Notes under the pieces: generated by a model
The model's database searches: none
What the model saw: the letters and a program-made list of their open reading frames with translations, nothing else
What the model was told of the DNA's origin: nothing
In this document: positions 5,969-14,246 of the stretch, piece after piece
How the letters are laid out: each line of letters opens with the position of its first letter
Position numbering within the stretch: position 1 is the first letter of the stretch
Position numbers and translations under genes: made by a program
Source: CBDFLT01 sp965249225
Lineage (GTDB): Bacteria > Chloroflexota > Dehalococcoidia > Lucifugimonadales > G963668185
DNA length: 64,000 nt
Assembly (NCBI GenBank): GCA_965249225.1
Contig: CBDFLT010000005.1
Span: forward strand, 21,303-85,302
Reading direction: 5' to 3'

Positions 5969-8188
5969 ATGCCTGTCCCAAAAGAAGCCCTGGAAGCACT
6001 GGCCCTTTCCGAAGCGGAATACGAGATGATCGTGGACCGCCTAGGCAGAGAACCCAGTGAGCTGGAGCTGGGAATGTTCGGGTCCCTGTGGAGCGAGCAC
6101 TGCGGCTACAAACACTCCAAACCTTTGCTCAGGATGATGGATAGCGAGAGCCCGCGCCTGCTCGTGAGTCCCGGTGCCGAGAACGCCGGCGTAGTCGACA
6201 TCGGCGACGGGCTGGCGGTAGTCATGAAGATCGAGTCCCATAACCATCCGTCGGCCATCGAGCCGTACCAGGGCGCCGCGACCGGCGTCGGAGGGATAGT
6301 CAGAGACATCTTCGCCATGGGTGCCAGGCCCATTGCGTTGGTTAACTCGCTGCGGTTCGGGCCTCTCTCTGAGCGTAGAAACCGTCACCTGTTCGGCGGA
6401 GTCGTGTCCGGCATCTCCGGATATGGGAACTGCATTGGCATCCCTGACGTGGGCGGAGAGATCTTTTTCGCCCCTTGTTACTCGGCGAACCCACTGGTGA
6501 ACGCCATGTGTATCGGACTAGTGGAAAGGGACCAGTTGGTGAGGGCCACCACCGGGGAGCCCGGTAACTTGCTCGTCCTCGTCGGCGCCGACACAGGCCG
6601 GGACGGCATCCACGGCGCCTCAGGGCTGGCCTCGCGAACACTCGAAGAGGAGAGGGAGCTGCGCCCCACGGTGCAGGTGGGAAACCCTTTTATGGAGAAG
6701 GTCTTGATCGAGGCGTGCCTGGAGGCGGCCCAGACCGGCTGCGTCATCGGGATGCAGGACCTCGGGGCGGCCGGCCTCACTAGCTCCTGCGTGGAAGCGG
6801 CATCGAACGGGGGAGGCGGCGTAGACCTCGACGTGGCGAAGGTGCCTAGACGAGACGCGGGCATGACCCCGTATGAGGTGATGCTTTCCGAGTCCCAGGA
6901 GCGAATGCTGCTGGTGGTGAAGACAGAGCATGAGCAGCAGATGAGGTCCATCTTCGATAAGTGGGACCTCCAGCTCACGGTCATCGGTAGGGTCACGGAC
7001 GACAAGTTGGCGCGAATCTCAGAGGGAGCCAGACGGGCGGCGGCGGCGCCCATAAGCCTGCTGACCGACCCCCCTCTTTATCGCCTGCAAGGGGTCAAGC
7101 CCGCTCATATGGCCGAGCTCCAGGAGTACGACCTGGAGAGCGTGCCGCTACCCACGGAACAGCCCAGGAAGCTCCTCCTGCGACTACTCGCGTCGCCCAA
7201 CATCGCAAGCAAGGAGTGGGTCTATCGCCAGTATGATAACCAGGTGCAGAACAACACCGTCGTCGCCCCGGGAGGAGATGCGGCTATCTTAAGGGTCAAA
7301 GGTACGGCCAAAGGACTGGCCCTTTCCACCGACGGCAACGGCCGTTACTGTTACCTGGACCCATACGCAGGGGGAATGATCGCCGTGGCGGAGGCCTGTC
7401 GCAACGTCGCTTGCGTCGGCGCCGAGCCCATTGCCCTGACCGACTGCCTCAACTTCGGCGACCCCGAGCGCCCGGAGGTCTACTACCAGCTCGAAGAGTG
7501 CATTAGGGGTATGGCGGACGCCAGCAAAGCACTCCGTGCACCAGTGATAAGCGGAAACGTCAGCCTCTACAACGAGTCCAAGGGAGAGGCCGTTTATCCC
7601 ACCCCCGTTGTGGGTTCCCTAGGGCTCCTGGAAGACGTGGCCTGCCGTGCCGGAGTCGACTTCCAGGATTCAGGAGACATCGTGGTGCTACTGGGCGCAT
7701 CAGAGATCAGCGGCGACGCTGCGGCTCTGGCCGGAAGCGAATACCTCGAGCTGGTACACGGCCTCGTGGCCGGCAGGCCAACCATCGACCTGGGCCTGGA
7801 AGCGGCGGTCCAGAGGGCGTGCCGCAGGGGCATCCGCGAGAGGGTGATCAAGTCGGCCCACGACTGCTCAGACGGAGGACTGGCCGTGTCGCTGGCCGAA
7901 TGTTGCATCATCAGCGGTATTGGCTTCTCAGGCGAGCTCCCGGTACGAGGGAGATGGGACGCCGCCCTTTTCGGAGAATCGCAGTCGCGGATCGTCGTCA
8001 CGGTCGCGCAAGACAAACTCGCCGACCTGGAATCCATCTGTCGAGAGGAGGATGTACCCAATGTGCGATTGGGTGTCACTGGAGGCGGTTCTCTGGCATT
8101 TAACGGTCTACTCGACGTAAGCCTCTCAGAGCTGGAGCCGGCGTGGCGCAACGGCCTGGAACAGGCGCTGACCCACTCCGAAGGCTAG
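5969..8188 (+). CDS. purL: Phosphoribosylformylglycinamidine synthase, large subunit
   Basis: ATP-dependent synthase subunit that converts FGAR to FGAM using ammonia from PurQ. The 739-residue length is that of the small PurL type which needs separate PurQ and PurS. Diagnostic segments are WSEHCGYKHSK near residue 32, IESHNHPSAIEPYQGAATGVGG near residue 88 and the DLGAAGL motif in the first AIRS-like half, with a second AIRS-like half containing SGNVSLYNES. The start is ATG 5969 with ACGGAGG upstream; the open frame continues upstream only through the transporter gene in another frame. The stop is followed at once by the IS remnant. Confidence 0.97.
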   Translation: MPVPKEALEALALSEAEYEMIVDRLGREPSELELGMFGSLWSEHCGYKHSKPLLRMMDSESPRLLVSPGAENAGVVDIGDGLAVVMKIESHNHPSAIEPYQGAATGVGGIVRDIFAMGARPIALVNSLRFGPLSERRNRHLFGGVVSGISGYGNCIGIPDVGGEIFFAPCYSANPLVNAMCIGLVERDQLVRATTGEPGNLLVLVGADTGRDGIHGASGLASRTLEEERELRPTVQVGNPFMEKVLIEACLEAAQTGCVIGMQDLGAAGLTSSCVEAASNGGGGVDLDVAKVPRRDAGMTPYEVMLSESQERMLLVVKTEHEQQMRSIFDKWDLQLTVIGRVTDDKLARISEGARRAAAAPISLLTDPPLYRLQGVKPAHMAELQEYDLESVPLPTEQPRKLLLRLLASPNIASKEWVYRQYDNQVQNNTVVAPGGDAAILRVKGTAKGLALSTDGNGRYCYLDPYAGGMIAVAEACRNVACVGAEPIALTDCLNFGDPERPEVYYQLEECIRGMADASKALRAPVISGNVSLYNESKGEAVYPTPVVGSLGLLEDVACRAGVDFQDSGDIVVLLGASEISGDAAALAGSEYLELVHGLVAGRPTIDLGLEAAVQRACRRGIRERVIKSAHDCSDGGLAVSLAECCIISGIGFSGELPVRGRWDAALFGESQSRIVVTVAQDKLADLESICREEDVPNVRLGVTGGGSLAFNGLLDVSLSELEPAWRNGLEQALTHSEG

Positions 8189-8208
8189 AGCCATCCGTGT
8201 CGAGTACA

Positions 8209-8349
8209 TAACCACGCAAGCATCTAGACGCCTATCTGGACGAATTGGAGTGGCGGCTCAACAACCGCGATAATCCATTCCTGTTCAGAGAGACAATTCG
8301 GAATCTGATTGGGGCCGATCGTTTGGAGTACAAGGAACTTGTTGCTTAG
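8209..8349 (+). pseudogene. C-terminal remnant of an IS1595-family (ISXO2-like) transposase
   Basis: From 8221 a reading frame translates as HLDAYLDELEWRLNNRDNP, then LFRETIRNLIGADRLEYKEL, ending at TAG 8347-8349. This matches the well-known C-terminal tail of IS1595-type DDE transposases (KHLDRYLDEFEFRFNNR and L-YKELT). A stop codon lies in frame a few codons upstream, so only the last 45 or so codons remain. No inverted repeats or other transposase parts are visible. It lies directly after purL and abuts the opposite-strand gene that follows, marking an old insertion scar. Confidence 0.8.
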
Positions 8350-9102
8350 CTAGGCGGTGCATTCCGAGTACCCAGGGATTCCCCCCTTTTCAGACTCCAA
8401 CCGGAATCGTTTAGTCACACTGCGCTCATCCATAGCTGCCGCCTTTATGATCAGCGAATACGACTCGTCTGGAATGCTCATTGAAAAACTGTTGGCAACT
8501 AAACTGAGACTTCCTTCCGAGTTCAGGTCTGTCTCAAACCTAAAGACATCAACATATTCAACTTCGCCAGGTCTGATGTCGAATGCCCCATCCCCCTCCC
8601 AATGTCCGTCCGCACCTCCGACTCGCTTCGCGCTCATCGGATGTAATCGCTGAGGTAAGTCCGTAATCGCAGGTTCCGCAGACTCCACGCGCACAATTAC
8701 CCCTTTGGTGTTTACGCCCTTTGCGCCTTGTACACCAACACGGAACAGCACCTGGACGTAGCCACTGTCGGGGTCGAAGAAGTCCCGCCTGCACGAATCG
8801 TTGTCGTTATCATAGAAAATGTCTAAGCGAGGCTCCTCGTAATCCTTAACCTTCCTGTATTGTTCTCCCCACATAGCCATAGGAGTCACCAAGAGGAGCA
8901 AGAGCGCATACCAAGCAGAGAGGGCTGAACCTACAAATATTCCTACCAGAACTGAGTCAACCCATTGTGCAAGGCCGAAACCAAGCCCTGAACTAGCGAG
9001 AAGCACCACCGTTAACACGAGCGCACTCACGGCCTTGTGCTCCTGCCAGACGAGGAAGCTCCGTTTGAGATTCTGTTTCCAGTAGTCGGCCCGCCATCCC
9101 AT
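8350..9102 (-). CDS. Hypothetical membrane-anchored protein
   Basis: A 250-residue protein I do not recognise. Two hydrophobic segments near residues 25-45 and 50-75 suggest a membrane hairpin. The rest is a soluble, probably beta-rich domain with several acidic and aromatic residues (RLDIFYDNDNDSC, FDIRPGEVEYVDVFRFE). It contains no motif that indicates catalysis. Its codons and bases are visibly more AT-rich than those of purL and dtd on either side, and its stop abuts the transposase remnant, so it may have arrived with the mobile element. It could be an accessory or cargo gene; function is unknown. Confidence 0.65.
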   Translation of the reverse strand: MGWRADYWKQNLKRSFLVWQEHKAVSALVLTVVLLASSGLGFGLAQWVDSVLVGIFVGSALSAWYALLLLLVTPMAMWGEQYRKVKDYEEPRLDIFYDNDNDSCRRDFFDPDSGYVQVLFRVGVQGAKGVNTKGVIVRVESAEPAITDLPQRLHPMSAKRVGGADGHWEGDGAFDIRPGEVEYVDVFRFETDLNSEGSLSLVANSFSMSIPDESYSLIIKAAAMDERSVTKRFRLESEKGGIPGYSECTA

Positions 9103-9413
9103 GTCCGCGATTCTATCATGCGCCGTGCATCAAGTTGATAAGCCGGAATCAACTTTAGTTGTTCCTCAACGGTACAGGGCCGCAACAGCAATAAAACGTC
9201 GCCTGATGGAGTACATACCAAGAGGGCTTGTATGGTATTTGCATAACACGAAACAGGGTCTGCACCGACAGACGGTCTATTAGCCGGAAGGCCCGAATCA
9301 TCGCGGCGCACGCGCTCATCGCCTTGACACTGGGCGCGCCCGATGCTAGATTGAAATAGCTGGCAGCCTCAGCTCGGGGCTGCTAGTTGCTTGACCGACA
9401 CAGGGGGGCGTTC
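9103..9413 (+). other. Intergenic region with a promoter and AT-rich tract
   Basis: This stretch separates two diverging genes. Its left part is AT-rich like the preceding hypothetical gene and contains a weak inverted repeat (ATACCA and TGGTAT near 9220-9240). Its right part returns to the usual base composition and holds the FmdB promoter. No coding capacity was recognised. Confidence 0.5.
9324..9352 (+). promoter_or_regulatory. Promoter for the fmdB-dtd pair
   Basis: TTGACA at 9324-9329 and TAGATT at 9347-9352 are separated by 17 bp. The first gene starts about 60 bp downstream. Confidence 0.7.
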
Positions 9414-9725
9414 TTGCCGAAATACGACTACGAGTGTACGGCCTGCCATCATATCTTCGAGTTGAGGCAGGGCTTCGACTCGGACCCTGTGGCCGACTGC
9501 CCGGAGTGTGGGAAAGGGGCCAGGCGCAAGTTTCAATCGGTCCCCATCGTGTTCAAGGGCAGCGGGTTTTACGTAAACGATTACGCGAAGCGGGGCAGCT
9601 CCCAAGGATCGGAGTCCAAGGAATCCAAGGCCCCTCAAGACGCCAAGTCCAAGAAAAAGCCTGACTCTCCGCCCAAGTCCGAATCCAAGAAAGAGCCTGC
9701 GTCCACGAAAAACCCGAAGGACTGA
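9414..9725 (+). CDS. FmdB-family zinc ribbon protein
   Basis: A 103-residue protein of the FmdB/CxxC-CxxC regulatory family, often annotated as putative regulatory proteins with no proven function. The N-terminal zinc ribbon has CTAC near residue 8 and CPEC near residue 29. A beta segment FKGSGFYVNDY follows, as in most members. The rest is a lysine-, serine- and proline-rich tail, which is common in the family. I start it at TTG 9414 (PKYDYECTAC follows), preceded by a GGGGGG tract at about the right distance; a longer frame from 9387 is less family-like. It ends two bases before dtd, so the two form an operon. Confidence 0.88.
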   Translation: MPKYDYECTACHHIFELRQGFDSDPVADCPECGKGARRKFQSVPIVFKGSGFYVNDYAKRGSSQGSESKESKAPQDAKSKKKPDSPPKSESKKEPASTKNPKD

Positions 9726-9727
9726 CT

Positions 9728-10192
9728 TTGCGGGCGCTGGTCCAGCGGGTCTCCCAGGCGTCCGTGGAGATCGACGGCCAGGTCATCGGCAGCATTGGAA
9801 AAGGGCTGGCAATACTGCTGGGTATCTCCCGTTTAGACGGTGAAGAGGACGCCGACTACATTGTGGGCAAGGCCGTAAACCTACGGATCTTCCCAGACGA
9901 AGAGGACAGATTTAAAAGCTCGGCCCTGGAAATCGGGGCCGAGCTTTTAATTGTCAGCCAGTTCACACTGTATGCAAACACCCGCAAAGGACGGCGCCCG
10001 AGCTTTGTAGAGGCAGCGCCTCCCGAGCAGGCCGAGTCGCTGTTCGCCGAGACGGTGAAGCGCTTCGAGGAGACAAGCCTTAACGTGGAAACCGGTCGTT
10101 TCCAGGCCCACATGCAGGTCTCGATACGAAACGACGGCCCGGTTACCATTTTACTGGACTCGACCGACAGGGAGCGCCCACGCAGGGGCTAG
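9728..10192 (+). CDS. dtd: D-aminoacyl-tRNA deacylase
   Basis: Removes D-amino acids (and glycine mischarged on tRNA-Ala) from tRNA, a proofreading step acting in the cytoplasm. The 154-residue sequence shows the two family signatures: SQFTLYA at about residues 77-83 and the Gly-cis-Pro motif NDGPVTILLDS near residue 131. The start is a TTG two bases after the fmdB stop, and the N-terminus MRALVQRVSQASV is canonical. The middle of the gene contains a perfect 15-bp inverted repeat that looks like a terminator stem. The gene ends close to a convergent lipoprotein gene. Confidence 0.97.
   Translation: MRALVQRVSQASVEIDGQVIGSIGKGLAILLGISRLDGEEDADYIVGKAVNLRIFPDEEDRFKSSALEIGAELLIVSQFTLYANTRKGRRPSFVEAAPPEQAESLFAETVKRFEETSLNVETGRFQAHMQVSIRNDGPVTILLDSTDRERPRRG
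9912..9950. repeat. Perfect 15-bp inverted repeat inside dtd
   Basis: Arms TTAAAAGCTCGGCCC (9912-9926) and its exact complement (9936-9950) flank a 9-base loop. The right arm ends in TTTTAATT, so the RNA hairpin resembles an intrinsic terminator within a coding sequence. It encodes part of the conserved FKSSALEIGAELLIV region. Confidence 0.85.
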
Positions 10193-10241
10193 CGACGATC
10201 CGGCTCGTTTCTTGTAATCCGACGCTCCGCGAGAGCAATCA

Positions 10242-11621
10242 TCACTGAGGCGACCAGAACCCGAGGAAGCCGTCCGAGATCACATGGGTGGACGGGTTCC
10301 GGCTCACGTCCATAACGATGATCTGATCGTTCTGCTGCCGGCCGGCCGAGGCCGTGACCGCCCCAGTGTACAGTTGCCCGGCGAACACCAGGGAAGTGCC
10401 GTCCGGGGACCACAAGGAGTGGGAGTACCAGTACTGGTCGAAGAACTGGAGCCATACGGCCTGGTCGCGGGACGGAATGAAGTCCACCAGGGGCCAATTC
10501 ACTCCGTCATCCACATTCAGGACGTTCCAGCTAAATACACCGGGACGTTCGGTGAGGGTCACATAAGCTAGCTTGGCCCCATCGGGAGACCAAAAGTACG
10601 CGATGAGGTTGTCGTCTATTCTGATCGCATGCCTAGTGCCATCAGGCGAGAACAGCCGCAGCTGCATGGGAAGCCCCGGTGCCCTGACGTGACCCACCGC
10701 CAGGAGCTCGCCGTTCGGAGACCATGAGTATGAAGAGGCGACGCTGAACCGGTCGATGAAGGTGGTATCGTCGCCATCGATGTCCATCAAGTAGATACCG
10801 TACTCGCCGGCGCCGATGCCTCTGGCAACCACCGTCATCCTGTCGCCGCCAGGCCACCAGGCCGGCACGTTATGGGTGGCCACGGAGCTGATGTCCATTT
10901 CGCTCCACTGGACACCACCGTCGGTGTCAACGAGAAAGTGGTCCGGGCCTCGATGAACCAACAGGTAGCGGGCACTGGCTGACCAGGAAAAGTGGAGGGG
11001 AGCGCTGGCCACCACCGGCACCGGATCGGCATCATCTTCGATGTCGTCGATATACAGACGCAGGCCATCGGCGCTGACGGCGACGAACGCGAAGTGGTTG
11101 CCGTCCGGAGACCAAAGCCCATAGTGAGGAACATCACGGGTCACCAGACCGGTGACACCGGGTTCGTTGGTGTATAGCTGCTGAGTCCGTCCAGTGGCGG
11201 TGTTGAAGGAATACAGGCTTACCTCCTGCTCTCCCTCATCACCTTGCAACACGCCGGAATACACGAGCTTTCGCCCGTCAGGAGACCATGTGGGCCATGT
11301 GTAGCGCCCTTCCTCGAATGTGACCCTTATCTTGTCGGACCCATCGGGTTTGGCGGTCCAAATCTGTCGGTCGAGGTCCGCATAGGCGATACGGTCGATG
11401 CCCGGCGGGTGTGGTATAGGCTCCGCCGGCTCGGGAGGCGGTGACCCGTCCGGCGTCGGTGGGAGGGCTTCCTCAGGGAGCGACGTCACAGGCTCATCCG
11501 ACGCGGGCGCCTGAGTGCCGCTTTCCGAGGACGTGCCCCCGCAAGCCCAAAACACGGCAGCCAGGATGACCAGGGCCGAGAGGAGGACGCGGGCAGGGGT
11601 TGTACCGGTGAGGACCATCAA
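10242..11621 (-). CDS. PD40/TolB-like beta-propeller lipoprotein (copy A)
   Basis: A 459-residue exported protein. The signal peptide ends in a lipobox-like AVFWAC with the Cys near residue 27, followed by a Ser/Pro/Glu-rich linker to about residue 70. The rest is a WD40-like propeller made of repeated PD40 blades with the WSPDG-L-Y/F signature (for example TWSPDGRKLVYSG, LWSPDGNHFAFV, SWSPNGELLAVG, FWSPDGAKLAYV). PD40 domains bind partners or ligands outside the membrane; no enzymatic function is implied. A very similar paralogue lies immediately upstream on the same strand, so the pair came from tandem duplication. AGGGGAG precedes the start. Confidence 0.88.
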   Translation of the reverse strand: MMVLTGTTPARVLLSALVILAAVFWACGGTSSESGTQAPASDEPVTSLPEEALPPTPDGSPPPEPAEPIPHPPGIDRIAYADLDRQIWTAKPDGSDKIRVTFEEGRYTWPTWSPDGRKLVYSGVLQGDEGEQEVSLYSFNTATGRTQQLYTNEPGVTGLVTRDVPHYGLWSPDGNHFAFVAVSADGLRLYIDDIEDDADPVPVVASAPLHFSWSASARYLLVHRGPDHFLVDTDGGVQWSEMDISSVATHNVPAWWPGGDRMTVVARGIGAGEYGIYLMDIDGDDTTFIDRFSVASSYSWSPNGELLAVGHVRAPGLPMQLRLFSPDGTRHAIRIDDNLIAYFWSPDGAKLAYVTLTERPGVFSWNVLNVDDGVNWPLVDFIPSRDQAVWLQFFDQYWYSHSLWSPDGTSLVFAGQLYTGAVTASAGRQQNDQIIVMDVSRNPSTHVISDGFLGFWSPQ

Positions 11622-11667
11622 CGGACTCCCCTCCCCGGCCCTGTTGGAGCACTTAGTGGAATAAGCG

Positions 11668-13068
11668 TCACTGGGAGGACCAGAACGCGAGAAGGCCGTC
11701 TGCGATCACACGAGTAACCGGGTTGCGGGTCACGTCCATGACGATGATGTGATCGGTCTGCTGGGCGTTCACGGAAGCCGTAATCGCCCCTGTCTCCAGC
11801 CGTCCGGCGAATACGATCGAGCGGCTGTCTGGCGACCACAGGGAGTGAGAATGCGCGTACTGATCGAAGAATTGAAACCACACGATCTGATCGGTTGATG
11901 GGGCAAATTCGGCCAGAGGCCACGTCGTTCCGTCCTCGACGTTGAGGATATTCCAGCGGAACACTCCAGGGACCCCGGTAAGAGTTACGTAGGCCACCTT
12001 GGTCCCGTCAGGCGACCAGAAGTAGGCGATGAACCCCTCCTCGATACCGGCGGCGCTCACGGTGCCATCTCGCGAGAACAGCTTCAGCCCCTGGATGGGA
12101 ACCGCTCGCGTGGGAATATGGCCAACCGCCAGAAGCTCACCGGTCGGCGACCACGAAAAGACGGAGGAGGTTAGGACCGGTTCCATCAGGACGCTCTCCT
12201 CACCCCCAACGCCCTGGACGTATATCCCAAACCCTCCATCGCCACTGTCCCGATGCACCAGCGTCATCCTATCACCCTGTGGCCACCAATCCGGGACGCT
12301 ATGGGCAGGCACCGGAAGAGCGAGGTCCGTCACCCGCACCCCATCATCGGTGTCCACCAGCAGTTGGTCCACACCTCGGTGAACCAGCAGGTAGCGAGAG
12401 CTGGGCGACCATGAGATCCATACCGGGCCGTTGTCCACCGCCGGAACCGGGCCGACATCATTTCGGAAGTCGTTCACGTACAGGCGGAGACCTTGGACGC
12501 TACCGGATACGAACGCCAGACGATTACTGTCCGGGGACCAAATGGAATAGTGCGGCACGTCCGGCGCCAGCCGAACGGGAGGCCCAGGGTCGTTGGTGAA
12601 TACCTCTCGCACTGCGCCATCAGCGGGTGTGAAGGTGTAAAGGCTAATCTTCTGTCCTCCGAAGTCGTCCGGTACCACACCGGAGAACACCAGCTTTCTC
12701 CCATCGGGAGACAACGTGGGCCAAGCGTACCGTCCATCCTCAAGGGTGATCTTTATCTTGTCGGAACCATCCGGCTTGGTTGTCCAAATCTTTCTGTCGA
12801 GGTCCACATAGACGATCCGATTTTCCACCGGGGGATGTGGCACAAGCTCGGCCGAGGACGCTTCGGGCTCCTCGACGGGAAGCACGGACTCACCTAATGG
12901 CGATGCTGGCTCTTCCGAGGGCGACGCAGGCTCGCCGGAGTCTGGCGCAAGCTCGACGGAGGGTGGCGCGGACTCCTCTTTCGGAGACATGCCTCCGCAG
13001 GCCAGCACTATGGCGACCAGGACCGTTATCAGGAGGGTTAAAGAGAACTGTCGGATCGGTGTTTTCAC
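11668..13068 (-). CDS. PD40/TolB-like beta-propeller lipoprotein (copy B)
   Basis: A 466-residue paralogue of the downstream copy, with the same order: signal peptide with lipobox IVLACGG (Cys about residue 24), a linker rich in Glu, Pro and Ser in degenerate EEPASP-like repeats, then the propeller from about residue 80. Blades end in WSPDG or close variants, and the last residues FWSSQ match the FWSPQ of the other copy. The two share the phrase DLDRKIWTTKPDGSDKI / DLDRQIWTAKPDGSDKI, showing recent common origin. It lies 46 bp upstream of copy A and starts 18 bp after the nadC stop. Role unknown, probably surface binding or stress sensing. Confidence 0.88.
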   Translation of the reverse strand: MKTPIRQFSLTLLITVLVAIVLACGGMSPKEESAPPSVELAPDSGEPASPSEEPASPLGESVLPVEEPEASSAELVPHPPVENRIVYVDLDRKIWTTKPDGSDKIKITLEDGRYAWPTLSPDGRKLVFSGVVPDDFGGQKISLYTFTPADGAVREVFTNDPGPPVRLAPDVPHYSIWSPDSNRLAFVSGSVQGLRLYVNDFRNDVGPVPAVDNGPVWISWSPSSRYLLVHRGVDQLLVDTDDGVRVTDLALPVPAHSVPDWWPQGDRMTLVHRDSGDGGFGIYVQGVGGEESVLMEPVLTSSVFSWSPTGELLAVGHIPTRAVPIQGLKLFSRDGTVSAAGIEEGFIAYFWSPDGTKVAYVTLTGVPGVFRWNILNVEDGTTWPLAEFAPSTDQIVWFQFFDQYAHSHSLWSPDSRSIVFAGRLETGAITASVNAQQTDHIIVMDVTRNPVTRVIADGLLAFWSSQ

Positions 13069-13086
13069 AGGCTCACTTCGATAAAG

Positions 13087-13935
13087 CTATTCCAGCTCCA
13101 GGGTGACGTCCAGGGCCTTAACAGAGTGGGTCAACGCTCCTACCGAGATCAAATCCACGCCGGTTGCGGCCACGTCACGCACCGTTTCAAGACTGATGCC
13201 TCCGGACGCCTCTGTTACCGCCCTCCCTTGGGCCAGCTTCACCGCCTCCGCCATCATCCCAGGCTTCATGTTATCCAATAACAGTATATCGGCCTCTCCG
13301 TCCAATGCGGCACGGACCTGTTCCAGGTCCTCGACTTCGACCTCGACTTTTGTGGTATCGGAAGCGTTTGCGCGGGCCTTCTCCACGACCTCTTTGAGGC
13401 TTAGACCCGCCACACGAAGAGCCTGTATATGATTGTCCTTGATTAGGATCCCGTCGCCAAGGCTCCGGCGATGGTTGATGCCTCCGCCGGCGCGGATCGC
13501 GCACTTTTCGAGAGTCCTGATCCCGGGGGTGGTCTTGCGCGTATCGGTGATCTTCACAGTGTACCCTGACACCGCCTTCACGTACCTGCCGGTCTCGGTC
13601 GCAATTCCACTCAGTCGCTGAAGGAAATTCAGGGCCGTCCTTTCGGCCTTCAAAATGGACGCCACAGGCCCCTCTACTTCGGCGATAAGGGAACCGGGCT
13701 CGAGTGTCGCGCCGTCTTCTATCAGCGCCTTGGTTTCCAGCGTAGGGTCAACCCGTTTAAACACCGCGAGGGTGACGTCTATGCCCGCCAGGACACCACC
13801 GACCCTGGACACTACCTGCGCCCTGCCTGCGAGGTCAGACGGTATCAGCGTCTCCGTGGTTAGGTCGCCGGTGGAGAGGTCCTCGGCCAGGGCACTATCG
13901 ATCAACGCCTCGATTTCCGGAGCGAATTGACTCAA
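13087..13935 (-). CDS. nadC: Quinolinate phosphoribosyltransferase (decarboxylating)
   Basis: Converts quinolinate and PRPP to nicotinate mononucleotide in de novo NAD synthesis. The 282-residue sequence is full length. Signatures include ERTALNFLQRLSGIAT (about residues 98-113), the TRKTTPGIR motif with phosphate-binding Arg and Lys near residue 132, GGGINHRRSLGDGILIKDNH, and the EVEVEDLEQ and LLLDNMKP barrel strands. The start is TTG at 13935 with a weak upstream GAGATG; no better start is in frame. It follows nadA on the same strand, but a strong terminator after nadA suggests it has its own promoter. Confidence 0.97.
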   Translation of the reverse strand: MSQFAPEIEALIDSALAEDLSTGDLTTETLIPSDLAGRAQVVSRVGGVLAGIDVTLAVFKRVDPTLETKALIEDGATLEPGSLIAEVEGPVASILKAERTALNFLQRLSGIATETGRYVKAVSGYTVKITDTRKTTPGIRTLEKCAIRAGGGINHRRSLGDGILIKDNHIQALRVAGLSLKEVVEKARANASDTTKVEVEVEDLEQVRAALDGEADILLLDNMKPGMMAEAVKLAQGRAVTEASGGISLETVRDVAATGVDLISVGALTHSVKALDVTLELE

Positions 13936-14246
13936 GTTGCATCTCGGACGTTACAAAGCGACGGGCACGACCTTCTCAGCTTATTTTCAATGTGCAAGGC
14001 GCAGAACACAAGCGGACGGCTGCCACACCATCCCAACGGTGAAGGATTAAGCCCAATGAATATACGATTAACCTCGCCGGGCCGGTTCTTAACCTATCGA
14101 GCAAGGTCTCGCGGTCGCGTCCCCCCTCGGGTTGTGGGACCGGGTGTTTACACCAGCGGGCGCAGGCTTACAAAAACACGAAGGCCCATCTCGTAGGCGT
14201 CCAAGAGATGGGCCTGGCTAACGGCGTGGGCTGTTGGACAAATCGA
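13936..14246 (-). other. nadA-nadC intergenic region
   Basis: Apart from the nadA terminator at its right end this stretch holds no recognised gene. A promoter for nadC on the minus strand is expected here but no convincing -35/-10 pair was found. Confidence 0.4.
14171..14215 (-). terminator. Intrinsic terminator of nadA
   Basis: Perfect inverted repeat AGGCCCATCTC (14182-14192) and GAGATGGGCCT (14205-14215), with a 12-base loop. On the minus strand the stem is followed by TTCGTGTTTTTG. It sits 32 bp past the nadA stop. Confidence 0.88.
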
